Shown piece by piece: positions 6,214 through 14,901 of a stretch of DNA of 33,252 bases. The position numbers and the translations under genes are program-made. The notes below the pieces were generated by a model. It ran no database searches, was not told the origin of the DNA, and saw only the letters and a list, made by a program, of their open reading frames with translations. This stretch comes from Chloroflexi bacterium CFX6 (lineage in GTDB: Bacteria > Chloroflexota > Anaerolineae > Anaerolineales > Villigracilaceae): assembly GCA_030263595.1 (NCBI GenBank), contig SZPG01000056.1, forward strand, positions 1 through 33,252, written 5' to 3'. Numbering within the stretch: the stretch's first letter is position 1; every line of letters begins with the position of its first letter.

Positions 6214-9200
6214 ATGACCACAAGCAAAGCCCAACGGGTTACAACAATGTTGGTTGTGCTCGTTGTTTTGTTTTCGCAATTCGTGACCCAGGCTGGTGCC
6301 GCCCCCAGGGCGCTTTCCGCCAGCCCGGTGACTTTCACCATTCTGCATACCAACGATTTCCACGGACAACTGGAATGGAGATCGGGGGGCAGTTCCAGCA
6401 ACCCAGGCATGGCGCGCGCTGCAAAAGTGATCGGCAATGTCAGGAGCGCGGTCGGCGCCGAAAATGTCCTGCTGCTGGACGCGGGGGATGAGATGCAGGG
6501 AAGCCTGCTTTCGAACATTCAGAAGGGCGTCCCAACCATTGACGTGTTCAACCAGATGGGCTACAACGCGGCGACCTTCGGCAACCACGAGTTCGACTGG
6601 GGGCAGGACGTACTAACCGCCCGCACCGGCGAAGCCAATCATCCCTACCTGACCGCCAACATCGTTCAGAACGATACCGGCAACTGCTCCACCGCCGGTT
6701 GGACCCCGCCAGCCTTCGCGGACGCGCCCTATCAGATCTTCACGGTCGGCGCGGCGCCGAATACCGTCAAGGTGGCGGTCATCGGCGTGACCACACCCGA
6801 GACGCCCATCATCACCATCGCGGCGGCGACCGCGGGTTTGTGCTTTAAGGACCCGGCTGATTCGATCCTGCATTACTACGACGCGATGAAGGCAAACGCG
6901 GACGTGATCGTGGTTCTGAGCCACCTCGGTTATGCCGATGGAGGCTACGGTTACGGCATCCCGATCTACGGCGACCAGACCCTGGCGCAAAAACTGATCA
7001 CAGCCGGCAAACCGGCAAACCTGATCATCGGCGGGCACAGCCACACGAACCTGACAGCGGCGACCGTCATCGGCGGCAAGACAACCGTGGCGCAAGCCTA
7101 TTACAACGGTCGGGTGGTTGGCAGGGCGGATGTCACCGTGAATCCCGATGGAACGGTCGGCGTTGTATGGACCCGGCTGGCAGTGCCAACCGGCGCCGCC
7201 GATCCTTATGATCCCGCCATTGACGCGTTGATCGCCAGTTACACCAGCGATCCCGCCTACCAGGCGCTGATCAATCAGGAGATCGGCTGGACCAATGTCC
7301 CGATCGTTCGCAATTACGACGGCGACTCTCTGATGGGATATTTCGTCAACGACGCCATCTACAACGACTTGAACAACGATGGGTTCGCCGAAAACGATGT
7401 AGACATGGTCTTCAACAACTCAGGCGGATTGCGGACGGACATCGTCTGCGCCTCCTACCCCTGCCTGCTGACCTACGGCATGTTGTTCAACGTCCTGCCC
7501 TTCGGCAACCAGACCGTCGTCGGCGACATGACCGGCGCGCAGATCATGGAACTGCTGAACCAGGCGGCTTCGCTCAACAAAGGCGTCATCCAGCCTGCGG
7601 GCATGCGTTATTCGTTCTACAACTACCGGGTTGACCTTGACCCCTCCCCAACGACGGCAAACTGGAAAGCCTGGTCGTGGGGCGCGTTCGATCCCTGCGT
7701 CGTGGATAAAGCCACCGGCGAGTGCGAACCGCTCGACCTCACCAGGACCTATCGCGTCGCCACGAACGAATTCCTCGCGCCTGCCGGGCAGGATAACTTC
7801 TACGCCTTCAAATATTTGACCAACATCACCTACTGGGGCGACATGCTGGACGGCGTCAACCGCTGGGTGAGCGCCAACTATACAGCCGCAAATCCCTATA
7901 ACGGCGCGCTGGACGGACGCATCACGCGCCTGGGCGGCGACGAGTACGTGGAAGGCGTCAGCCCCATCGTCCCGCTGACCATCCTCCACCACAACGACAT
8001 GCACGGCAACCTGTACAAGGGAACGTACGTCGGCTACACCCAACTGGCAACCCTCATCAAACAGGAACGCGCCTACAACCCCAGCCGCACCCTCCTGCTC
8101 AACTCCGGCGACGACATCCAGGGCGACGGTTTCAGTTTCTACTTCAAGACCGCGCCTCTGGGTTATGCCGCCGATGGAACGCCCATTGACGATCCAGACC
8201 TGCAGATCGCGCCGGTCATCAAAGCCATGAACGCCATGGGCTACGACGCCATGACGATCGGCAACCACGAGTACAACTTCGGCAGCCAGGTCTTCACCAG
8301 CGTGCTGGGTCAGGCAAACTTCCCGATGTTGCAGGCGAACGTCGAAGACGACGGATCATACGGGATCGCCGACGTCCCCGTCGAAGATTACGTGGAGAAG
8401 ACCGTCGGAACCGAAGCGATCAAAGTCGCCATCCTCGGCATCGGCAACCACCGCGTCCCGAACTATGAATTGCCGAGCAACATCCCCGGACTGACCTTCA
8501 CCGACCCGCTCGTCAAAGCCCAGGAACTGTCCGATCTGCTGAACCCGACGAACGACGTGGTGATCGCCCTGACGCACATCGGCTTCACCGAGGATCCCAA
8601 GAGCGTGGAAGTGGACAGGAACGTGGACACCAACATGGCAATGACCGTCACCGGTCTGGACGCCATCGTCGGCGGTCACAGTCACACCAATCCCGCCGCC
8701 GGCTTCGGGGGATACAAGTACCTGCCCGCCATCATCGCCGACCCGAACCAGTCGCCGGTGATCGTCAACCATGCCTACCGCTATAACAACACCCTCGGCG
8801 AGATCTTCATCGGCTTGCGCGCCAAAGCGGGCGGCGGCTACGAAGCGATCAGCCGCGCCGGGCAATATCTTTCAGTTGCCTCCGGTGTCGCCGAAGATCC
8901 CGAAATCAAGGCGATCGTGGATCCCTACATTGCCCTGTTCAACACCTACAACAACACGCTTGTTGGCAGGACCACCGTCCCGATTGACGCCCTGCAGGCA
9001 TACACCCAGGAGACCAACGGCGCAAACCTGCAAGCGGACGCGGCGGTTTACGAACTCGAATCGCACGGCATTGACGTGGACTTCCACCTCTCCGGCGCGA
9101 TGAGCAACCGCGCGGTCGCCACGAGCGGTCCATACCCGAAAGACCTGAAAGTCAGCGACATGTTCACCCTCATGCCCTACGAGAACTCGCTCGTGGTCAT

Positions 9201-10158
9201 GGAGATGAACGGACCCCAGATCAAGGCGGTTCTGGAACGCGCCTTCCGCAACTACTATTACTATAAGTACGTTCCGGGCTACGGCGGTTATTCCTACTAC
9301 ACCACCTGCATGCTCGACACCAACGCCCTCGGCAGGATCACCTATAACGACCTGTATCCTGCGCCGTACGACCCGAACAGGAATTACGTGGTCTCGATGG
9401 AATTCGACGGGCACGAGGTTGACTTCGAGGACGCGGACACCTACTACCGCGTCTCCACGGTCAACTACCTGGCGGCGGGTTCGTGCAACTTCAACAACGG
9501 CGGCGTCACACTCTGGCCCCTCGATCGGATCGTCGCCGACACGCAATACTACGTGAGGGATGCGGTCATTGACTACATCTCCGCCATGGGCACGGTCTCG
9601 CCAGCCATCGAAGGCAGGCTCAACTTCATCACGGACACGACCGCCCCCGTCATCACGATCAACTCGCCCACCGCCTCGACATACCTGCATTCCGACTTCC
9701 TGACCCTCGACTTCAGCGCCGCGGACGCGGGCCCCGCCGGTCTCAAGCAGATTTGGGCAGACCTGGATGGAATGCCTGTCGTGAACGGGCAGACGATTGA
9801 CCTCCACACCCTGTCGCTTGGCGATCACATCCTGACCGTGTACGCCATGGACAAGGCATACAACCAAAGCCAACAGTCGGTCGCCTTCAGCGTTACGGCG
9901 ACCCTCGAAAGCCTCATCGCCAGCGTCAACCGGTTAGCCAGCGAAGGCATGATCGCCGACAAAGGCACGTTGAACAGCCTGCTCCAGAAATTGCAGAACG
10001 CTCAAGCCTCCCTCAAGAAAGGGCAGACCAACGCCGCCGTCAACAAACTCGAAGCCTTCATCAACGAGGTGAAAGCGCAAAGCGGAAAGAAGATCAACAC
10101 AGACGCAGCCAACCTGCTCATCGCTGACGCCCAATGGGTGATAACCGACCTCAAGTGA
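6214..10158 (+). CDS. Secreted double-module 5'-nucleotidase / 2',3'-cyclic phosphodiesterase with C-terminal FIMAH-like domain
   Basis: This 1314-residue protein has a signal peptide (about residues 1-30) and two complete UshA-type modules. Module 1 has the metallophosphatase motifs TILHTNDFHGQ (about 40), DAGDEMQGS, GNHEFDWG and GGHSHTNL, then a 5'-nucleotidase C-terminal domain (about 360-570) with FNNSGGLRTD. Module 2 begins near residue 587 with TILHHNDMHGN, then NSGDDIQGD, GNHEYNFG and GGHSHTNP, and its own C-terminal domain (about 930-1140). All metal ligands are kept in both, so both could be active. A short Ig-like segment (TDTTAPVITINSP, about 1142-1225) and a helical FIMAH-like domain (about 1229-1314) follow. 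UshA-like enzymes release phosphate and nucleosides from extracellular nucleotides. The start follows a strong GGAGGAG site. Usual homologues have one module of about 500-650 residues. Confidence 0.9.
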   Translation: MTTSKAQRVTTMLVVLVVLFSQFVTQAGAAPRALSASPVTFTILHTNDFHGQLEWRSGGSSSNPGMARAAKVIGNVRSAVGAENVLLLDAGDEMQGSLLSNIQKGVPTIDVFNQMGYNAATFGNHEFDWGQDVLTARTGEANHPYLTANIVQNDTGNCSTAGWTPPAFADAPYQIFTVGAAPNTVKVAVIGVTTPETPIITIAAATAGLCFKDPADSILHYYDAMKANADVIVVLSHLGYADGGYGYGIPIYGDQTLAQKLITAGKPANLIIGGHSHTNLTAATVIGGKTTVAQAYYNGRVVGRADVTVNPDGTVGVVWTRLAVPTGAADPYDPAIDALIASYTSDPAYQALINQEIGWTNVPIVRNYDGDSLMGYFVNDAIYNDLNNDGFAENDVDMVFNNSGGLRTDIVCASYPCLLTYGMLFNVLPFGNQTVVGDMTGAQIMELLNQAASLNKGVIQPAGMRYSFYNYRVDLDPSPTTANWKAWSWGAFDPCVVDKATGECEPLDLTRTYRVATNEFLAPAGQDNFYAFKYLTNITYWGDMLDGVNRWVSANYTAANPYNGALDGRITRLGGDEYVEGVSPIVPLTILHHNDMHGNLYKGTYVGYTQLATLIKQERAYNPSRTLLLNSGDDIQGDGFSFYFKTAPLGYAADGTPIDDPDLQIAPVIKAMNAMGYDAMTIGNHEYNFGSQVFTSVLGQANFPMLQANVEDDGSYGIADVPVEDYVEKTVGTEAIKVAILGIGNHRVPNYELPSNIPGLTFTDPLVKAQELSDLLNPTNDVVIALTHIGFTEDPKSVEVDRNVDTNMAMTVTGLDAIVGGHSHTNPAAGFGGYKYLPAIIADPNQSPVIVNHAYRYNNTLGEIFIGLRAKAGGGYEAISRAGQYLSVASGVAEDPEIKAIVDPYIALFNTYNNTLVGRTTVPIDALQAYTQETNGANLQADAAVYELESHGIDVDFHLSGAMSNRAVATSGPYPKDLKVSDMFTLMPYENSLVVMEMNGPQIKAVLERAFRNYYYYKYVPGYGGYSYYTTCMLDTNALGRITYNDLYPAPYDPNRNYVVSMEFDGHEVDFEDADTYYRVSTVNYLAAGSCNFNNGGVTLWPLDRIVADTQYYVRDAVIDYISAMGTVSPAIEGRLNFITDTTAPVITINSPTASTYLHSDFLTLDFSAADAGPAGLKQIWADLDGMPVVNGQTIDLHTLSLGDHILTVYAMDKAYNQSQQSVAFSVTATLESLIASVNRLASEGMIADKGTLNSLLQKLQNAQASLKKGQTNAAVNKLEAFINEVKAQSGKKINTDAANLLIADAQWVITDLK

Positions 10159-10182
10159 CGCAACAAGATTGACCCGCAACGA

Positions 10183-10214
10183 ACTGCCCATCAGGATTCT
10201 GGTGGGCAGTTTTA
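10183..10214 (+). terminator. Rho-independent terminator of the nucleotidase gene
   Basis: ACTGCCCATCAG and CTGGTGGGCAGT form a 12-bp stem with one G-T pair around a short loop, followed by TTTTA. It lies 25 bp after the stop codon. Confidence 0.85.
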
Positions 10215-10265
10215 GTACTTCACGGACGCGCGTATGGGTTTTCGTATGAAACAGAAAAATTGGAC

Positions 10266-10271
10266 TACAAT
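10266..10271 (+). promoter_or_regulatory. Leaderless -10 box of the winged-helix gene
   Basis: TACAAT ends 6 nt before the ATG at 10278, with no Shine-Dalgarno. This fixes the start at 10278 rather than the TTG at 10260, which would lie upstream of the -10. Confidence 0.5.
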
Positions 10272-10277
10272 TCGCGC

Positions 10278-11156
10278 ATGACCTCCCTGTCATTGGAACA
10301 ACTCAAAGCGCATCGCGCGCGGACCTTTCGACACGCTCAAGGCGGCGCCTTCAACCTGCCTCCGTCCAAACGGCTTTCGTCTCCCGCCCAAGCTTTGAGA
10401 TTCATCAACGCACGCGGCTTCGTCTATTTCTGGCCCATCAAGGGCATTGACCTGCCGAGTCTGTGGACAGCCGTGGCGGGGAATCGACCGGTCGCCGACG
10501 CGCACGACGACCCCGGTCACGTCACGTGGAGGTGGAAGGACGACGCGCTCGGAAAAAGGATCTGGTATTACGCGAAGATCCTCCGCAAAAAAGCGACCAT
10601 GATCTCGCTCGATGCCGCGCCGTATTTTTACGCGCTTTCGGAAAATTACGGCTCGCCCGAGGAGGATTATCTCGTCGCGTATGAAGAAGGACGACTGCCG
10701 CAAGCCGCGAAACAAGTCTATGAGGCAGTGCTGAACGAAGGCGCGCTGAATTCGATTGATTTGCGCCGCGCCGCGAAACTGGCGAACGCGAAAGAATCCG
10801 AGTTCAACAAGGCGCTCGAACTCCTGCAAGCCGATTTCAAGATATTGCCGGTCGGCGTCGCGAACGCCGGCGCATGGAAGTATTCGTTCATCTACGAGAT
10901 CGTCCCGCGTCATTACCCCGACCTGCCCGAACAGGCGCGCAAGATCGGCGAACGCGAGGCGCGTGAGAAATTGCTCGAACTGTATTTCGAGTCTGTGGGC
11001 GCGGCGCGGGAGGCGGACGCGGTCAAATTGTTCGGGTGGCAAAAGGAATTGGTCGGCAGGGCAATTGCCGGGTTGGTCAAGAAGCGGGTTCTCGTCGAGT
11101 GCGAACATCCAAAGGAAAAGGGGGAGTGGTTCGCGTTGACGAGGTTGTGTAAATAA
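10278..11156 (+). CDS. Winged-helix DNA-binding protein, AlkZ/YcaQ-like
   Basis: The 292-residue protein begins MTSLSLEQLKAHRARTFR and contains repeated helix-rich segments typical of tandem winged helices (for example residues 140-190, QVYEAVLNEGALNSIDLRRAAKLA). Its overall arrangement resembles the HTH_42/YcaQ-AlkZ family, whose characterised members are DNA glycosylases that unhook interstrand crosslinks and bulky alkylated bases. I do not see a clear copy of the AlkZ catalytic Gln-x-Gln motif, so it may be a structural relative without glycosylase activity. It follows a strong terminator and has its own promoter. Its gene ends 96 bp before the next start, with a mobile-looking repeat in between. 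Confidence 0.55.
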   Translation: MTSLSLEQLKAHRARTFRHAQGGAFNLPPSKRLSSPAQALRFINARGFVYFWPIKGIDLPSLWTAVAGNRPVADAHDDPGHVTWRWKDDALGKRIWYYAKILRKKATMISLDAAPYFYALSENYGSPEEDYLVAYEEGRLPQAAKQVYEAVLNEGALNSIDLRRAAKLANAKESEFNKALELLQADFKILPVGVANAGAWKYSFIYEIVPRHYPDLPEQARKIGEREAREKLLELYFESVGAAREADAVKLFGWQKELVGRAIAGLVKKRVLVECEHPKEKGEWFALTRLCK

Positions 11157-11164
11157 CGTTTGCT

Positions 11165-11239
11165 GTCATTGCGAGGAGGAGCGAAGCGACGACGAAGCAA
11201 TCCCCTCGCTATGTTGAAGATCGCTTCGCTCGCAATGAC
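11165..11239. repeat. 75-bp MITE-like repeat with 11-bp inverted ends
   Basis: The element starts GTCATTGCGAG (11165-11175) and ends with the exact reverse complement CTCGCAATGAC (11229-11239). Inside are gcgaagcgac and gaagcaatcccc words. This 'GTCATTGCGAG...GAAGCAATC' design is a dispersed bacterial repeat I recognise from many genomes. A degenerate copy lies at 18934-19000. It ends 13 bp before the start of the luciferase-like gene. Confidence 0.75.
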
Positions 11240-11252
11240 GGAAGGAGTGATT

Positions 11253-12167
11253 ATGCTCGAAATCGCGATCATGATCGAAGGTCAGAACGGGTTGACGTGG
11301 ACGCGCTGGCAAAGGATCGCGCGCCTCGTGGAGGACTTGGGATTCGTTGGATTGTTCCGCTCGGATCATTTCACAAATTCCAATCCGCCCGATGTCGAGT
11401 CTCTTGAGTTGTGGACGTCGCTTACATGGCTTGCCGACAACACAACGCGCATCGAGTTCGGTCCGCTGGTCACGCCGTTTTCGTTTCGTCATCCTGTGCA
11501 TACCGCGCGCATGGCGTCGGCGGTGGACGATCTTTCCGGTGGACGCTCGATCCTCGGCTTGGGCGCGGGCTGGCAGGATCGCGAACATCATTTGTTCGGA
11601 TTCGACCTGCTCGAAATGAAGCCGCGTTTTGATCGCTTCGAGGAAGGGATGGAGGTCGTGACGCGCCTGTTGCAAAGCGACGAACCGGTGACCTTCGAGG
11701 GCAGGTATTACCAACTGCGCGGCGCGACCCTTTTGCCGCGTCCGCAAAGACCCGGCGGTCCGCGCATACTGGTCGGCGGAAGCGGCGGTAAACGGACGTT
11801 ATCCTGCGTCGTGCGTTATGCGAGCGAGTGGAACTGTAATTTCATCACGGTGAAAAAATTCTCGGAAGCGAACGGACGCCTGACGGAGATGCTCATCCGT
11901 GCGGGTAGAAAACCCGAAGATGTGCGGCGCTCGTTGATGACCGGCTGCGTGTTCGGAAAGGACGACATCGCATTGAAGGAAAAAATATTTGCTCGTAAAC
12001 GGACGCTCGAGGAATTACGTCAACGCGGCATTGTTGCAGGAAACGCGGCTCAGGTGAACGAGCAGTTGCGCGAGTTGGAACAGGCTGGTTTGGAACGCAT
12101 CATGCTTCAATGGCTGGACCTGGACGATCTGGAGGGGTTGGAGGCGCTGGCGAAGGCGGTGTTGTAA
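11253..12167 (+). CDS. LLM-class (luciferase-like) probable F420/flavin-dependent oxidoreductase
   Basis: This 304-residue TIM-barrel protein of the bacterial luciferase superfamily has LARLVEDLGFVGLFRSDHF-like opening sequence (residues about 20-40), the segment GPLVTPFSFRHPVHTARMA, and the conserved DDLSGGRSILGLGAGW (about 90-105). It has GGSGGKRTLSCVVRYASEWN near residues 170-190. Family members oxidise or reduce varied substrates with F420 or FMN, and substrate and cofactor cannot be assigned here. The ATG at 11253 is used because AGGAG lies 6 nt upstream. The longer open frame to 11160 is only the repeat at 11165-11239. It is probably transcribed alone, since the next gene has its own leader. 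Confidence 0.8.
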   Translation: MLEIAIMIEGQNGLTWTRWQRIARLVEDLGFVGLFRSDHFTNSNPPDVESLELWTSLTWLADNTTRIEFGPLVTPFSFRHPVHTARMASAVDDLSGGRSILGLGAGWQDREHHLFGFDLLEMKPRFDRFEEGMEVVTRLLQSDEPVTFEGRYYQLRGATLLPRPQRPGGPRILVGGSGGKRTLSCVVRYASEWNCNFITVKKFSEANGRLTEMLIRAGRKPEDVRRSLMTGCVFGKDDIALKEKIFARKRTLEELRQRGIVAGNAAQVNEQLRELEQAGLERIMLQWLDLDDLEGLEALAKAVL

Positions 12168-12187
12168 CGCCCAAACTCGACCGAAAC

Positions 12188-12210
12188 TTTTACGGGATTC
12201 TGCCGTAAAA
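12188..12210. promoter_or_regulatory. Inverted repeat upstream of the membrane-protein operon
   Basis: TTTTACGG (12188-12195), a 7-nt spacer, and CCGTAAAA (12203-12210) form a perfect inverted repeat. It overlaps a possible -10 TAAAAT (12206-12211) 46 bp before the first gene of the operon. It could be an operator. Without a T-run it is not a convincing terminator for the gene upstream. Confidence 0.35.
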
Positions 12211-12256
12211 TGAGTGTAGGGAATTTCGAAACATTCCAACACAAGGAGAATGACCT

Positions 12257-12790
12257 ATGAAACAAAATCGCACCAACCTTGCCCTCGGGCTCATCCTGCT
12301 CATCGTGGGCGGGTGGCTTCTCGCCACAAGGCAGGTGCCAGCCCTGCAGAATTGGATGGAAGACAATTTCACCTGGCCCATGTGGACGATCGGCGCGGGT
12401 CTGCTCGTGCTTCTGATCGGCTTGATCACCGGCGCGCCCGGCATGGCGGTGCCAGCCTCCATCATCGCAGGCATCGGCGGCATTTTGTATTACCAGAACG
12501 CCACCGGCGACTTCGCCTCCTGGTCGTACATGTGGACGCTCATCCCCGGCTTCGTGGGCGTCGGCTCCATCCTGGCTGGGCTGCTGGGCGAACATACCCG
12601 CCGGAACCTCGGTCACGGCTTGAGGCTGATGGTCATCAGCGCGGTGATGTTCCTTATCTTCGCCACGTTCTTCGGCGGGCTGGATATTTTGGGCCCATAC
12701 GGACTGCCGATCATCCTCATCCTGCTTGGCGTATATGTCCTTGCGCGCGGTTTCATCCGCAGCGGAAAGCGAGAATCCAATGAATCGTGA
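12257..12790 (+). CDS. Multi-pass membrane protein of unknown function
   Basis: This 177-residue, very hydrophobic protein has about five transmembrane segments, starting with LALGLILLIVGGWLLA (residues about 8-24) and ending in a short basic tail. The glycine-rich pairs of short helices (GAGLLVLLIGLITG, LILLGVYVLARGF) resemble DUF5668/LiaI-like membrane modules. AAGGAG lies 9 nt before the ATG. Its stop overlaps the next gene by 11 bp, so the two are almost certainly co-translated. No catalytic motif is visible. Confidence 0.75.
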   Translation: MKQNRTNLALGLILLIVGGWLLATRQVPALQNWMEDNFTWPMWTIGAGLLVLLIGLITGAPGMAVPASIIAGIGGILYYQNATGDFASWSYMWTLIPGFVGVGSILAGLLGEHTRRNLGHGLRLMVISAVMFLIFATFFGGLDILGPYGLPIILILLGVYVLARGFIRSGKRESNES

Positions 12791-13562
12791 CAACCTCTTT
12801 TGGGGAGGCGCGCTCATCCTGTTCGGCGCGCTGATCCTCCTGCAAAGACAGGGGATCATTTTCAGCATTGCTCCCTATCTCTGGCCCCTTGCCCTCATCC
12901 TCGTCGGCGGATGGCTGATCCTCAGCGTTTTCTGGCGATCCCCCCGCTCCGCCGAAGAGACGTTCTCCATCCCGCTCGACCAGGCGAAGAGCGTCAAATA
13001 TCGCTTCTCGCACGGCGCGGGACAGATCGAGATCACGGGCGGCGCGCCGCTGGGACAGGCGCTCGTCGGCACGTCCGCGGCCGGGATGAACAAATCCAGC
13101 CGCATGGACGGGGACAGGCTCGAGGTCAAGGTGGAGGCGGGTCCATCGTTCGTTCCGTTCATCGGTCCTTCCGAGGGGGTCTGGCGGTTCCAACTCACAC
13201 AGGCAGTGCCTGTGACCCTGATCGTGGAAACCGGCGCGACCTCGATGAACATTGATTTGAAGGACGCGCAGGCGACGCTCATCGAGTTGAAGACGGGCGC
13301 CAGCAATACGAACCTGACCCTGCCCGCGCGCGGCGCCTCTCTTCTCGACGTTGAGGCGGGCGCGGCTTCGATCAACGTTCGCGTCCCCGAAGCGACCGCG
13401 GCGCGCATCCGCGTGAAGGAGGGCGTGACCGCGTTGAACGTGGATACGAACCGCTTCCCGCAACTGGATTCGGGGTTGTACCAATCAGCCAATTTCGACA
13501 CCGCCGCCGACCGCGCCGACATCAACGTGGAAGCCGGTCTCGGCTCGATCACCATCAAGTAG
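12780..13562 (+). CDS. LiaF-like protein: N-terminal membrane hairpin plus adhesin-like beta domain
   Basis: This 260-residue protein starts MNRDNLFWGGALILFGALILL, the hallmark N-terminus of DUF5668/LiaF-type proteins, with two membrane helices (about 8-24 and 30-50). A long soluble part of repeated beta strands follows (IEITGGAPLGQALVG, MNIDLKDAQATLIELKTGA, ASINVRVPEATAARIRV), as in LiaF C-terminal/DUF4097-like folds. LiaF proteins modulate LiaRS envelope-stress signalling in Firmicutes. No kinase or response regulator is encoded nearby, so a signalling role here is only a possibility. The start overlaps the upstream stop and is preferred over an earlier ATG at 12726, because homology begins at MNRDN. 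Confidence 0.75.
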   Translation: MNRDNLFWGGALILFGALILLQRQGIIFSIAPYLWPLALILVGGWLILSVFWRSPRSAEETFSIPLDQAKSVKYRFSHGAGQIEITGGAPLGQALVGTSAAGMNKSSRMDGDRLEVKVEAGPSFVPFIGPSEGVWRFQLTQAVPVTLIVETGATSMNIDLKDAQATLIELKTGASNTNLTLPARGASLLDVEAGAASINVRVPEATAARIRVKEGVTALNVDTNRFPQLDSGLYQSANFDTAADRADINVEAGLGSITIK

Positions 13563-13570
13563 GAGGCATC

Positions 13571-14194
13571 ATGCGAAAATACGACGTGCGATTGATCATC
13601 GGCGGTCTGCTGTTGCTGGGCGGCTTTCTCTCCCTCTTGGAGGCGATGGGTCTCCTTGGAAACGCCGGCGGAATCTTTTGGGGGTTGATCTGGGGCGCAG
13701 CGGGAGTCTTTTTCGTCTACCTGCTGACGGTGGATAAGGCAAGGAACTGGTGGGCGGCGTTCCCAGGCTTCACCTTCCTCGGCATGGCGGTATCCGCTTT
13801 TCTGCCCGACTCCCTCGAAGCGTTCGGCGGATTGGCGTTCTTTGGCGGCATCAGCCTTGCCTTCCTGTGGGTGTATTTCACCGACCCCTCGCGTTGGTGG
13901 GCGATCATCCCGGCCGGCGTGCTGCTCACGCTCGGCGCGGTCTCCGCGCTCGACGACCTCGCCGACTTCGATACGGGAGGCATTTTCTTCATCGGGCTTG
14001 GGTTGACCTTTGCGCTGGTCGCCCTCCTGCCGGGCGGCTCCCAGCGCGCGTGGGCGTTCATCCCCGCGGTGATCCTGATAATCTTCGGCGCGCTGCTCGT
14101 GCCTGCGTCCGGGCTTGCAATTTATGTCGGTCCCATCGCGCTCATCCTGCTCGGAGGCTATCTCCTCCTGAGGTTCTTCAGGGCAGGCGCATAA
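13571..14194 (+). CDS. Multi-pass membrane protein of unknown function
   Basis: This 207-residue protein has seven or eight short hydrophobic segments, beginning LIIGGLLLLGGFLSLLEAMGLL (residues about 7-28) and ending in LILLGGYLLLRFFRAGA. It starts 8 bp after the LiaF-like gene with AGGAGG placed 6 nt before the ATG, so it is the third gene of one operon. The glycine/leucine-rich repeats resemble those of the first gene of the operon. All three may derive from the same membrane module. Confidence 0.75.
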   Translation: MRKYDVRLIIGGLLLLGGFLSLLEAMGLLGNAGGIFWGLIWGAAGVFFVYLLTVDKARNWWAAFPGFTFLGMAVSAFLPDSLEAFGGLAFFGGISLAFLWVYFTDPSRWWAIIPAGVLLTLGAVSALDDLADFDTGGIFFIGLGLTFALVALLPGGSQRAWAFIPAVILIIFGALLVPASGLAIYVGPIALILLGGYLLLRFFRAGA

Positions 14195-14231
14195 TGAAAG
14201 AGCGATGCGCCGTTTGATGCTTTGAAATGAC

Positions 14232-14267
14232 GGAAACGGGAGCGCTCTGGCGCTCCCGTTTCCGTTT
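14232..14267. terminator. Strong bidirectional terminator hairpin
   Basis: GGAAACGGGAGCGC (14232-14245), loop TCTG, and GCGCTCCCGTTTCC (14250-14263) form a perfect 14-bp stem followed by GTTT. It lies between the convergent membrane operon (+) and the cNMP-domain gene (-) and can serve both. Confidence 0.85.
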
Positions 14268-14296
14268 ACCTGCCCAACCCCGATTCATTTCCCAAA

Positions 14297-14755
14297 TCAA
14301 CCGTTCAACCCGTTCTTGAGCATGGACCTGATCTGTTCGTGCGAATCCTTCCAACGCCCGGAGACCGAACTCGCCAGCCTGTCCAGGATCGTCCTGCCCG
14401 CCTCGGGATGTTCCAGGCACAACTTCCGCAGGTCGCTCCCCCGCATACGCATCACGTCGAGTCCCTCGATGGCAACGACGGAAGACGTGTACACGGGACT
14501 TCCCACCAGCGCCGACCAACCGAAAAAACCGCCCGTCTCCACGTGGGTGATCGTAATGAGATCGCCGTCGTAAGGTTTGAACGTGATCGCCGCCTTTCCG
14601 TTCTCGATCAGATACAGGAAATCGGCGCCCGCCCCCTGTTCGATCACGATCGTTCCGACGCGATAAGAGACCCGTTCGAACAACGGGCGCAGGAGCGCGA
14701 GATATTGCGCGTCAATGCCATTGAACAAGGGAATCGTTTCCAGGTCGGGGACCAT
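14297..14755 (-). CDS. Single cyclic-nucleotide-binding-domain protein (no DNA-binding domain)
   Basis: The 152 residues make one CAP-family effector domain: VSYRVGTIVIEQGAGADFLYLIENGKAAI (about residues 29-57), then GGFFGWSALVGSPVYTSSVVA, which corresponds to the phosphate-binding cassette (usually FGE-x-AL...R-x-A). The cassette has Gly-Trp instead of Gly-Glu and Ser-Ser instead of the usual Arg, so cAMP binding is doubtful. A helical tail (EHPEAGRTILDRLASSVSGRWKDS) follows, but the winged helix of Crp/Fnr regulators is absent. It may act as a sensor or partner protein. The ATG at 14755 has TATGAT 8 nt upstream and no Shine-Dalgarno, suggesting a leaderless transcript. Confidence 0.8.
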   Translation of the reverse strand: MVPDLETIPLFNGIDAQYLALLRPLFERVSYRVGTIVIEQGAGADFLYLIENGKAAITFKPYDGDLITITHVETGGFFGWSALVGSPVYTSSVVAIEGLDVMRMRGSDLRKLCLEHPEAGRTILDRLASSVSGRWKDSHEQIRSMLKNGLNG

Positions 14756-14763
14756 TTGATTGC

Positions 14764-14769
14764 ATCATA
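14764..14769 (-). promoter_or_regulatory. Leaderless -10 box of the cNMP-domain gene
   Basis: TATGAT on the minus strand ends 8 nt before the ATG at 14755. On the other strand TATACT (14858-14863) may serve the TlpA-like gene, 38 nt before its ATG. Confidence 0.4.
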
Positions 14770-14901
14770 TCGGCGAGGGGGCGGGCAATCCTAGTGGCAA
14801 ACATCATCTTTTCGATGACTTTCATCCTTACTTAATCGTGATGGCAAAATGCCGGGGTATACTCGTTTTCACACCACGCATCATAACCATCGGGAACGCG
14901 C

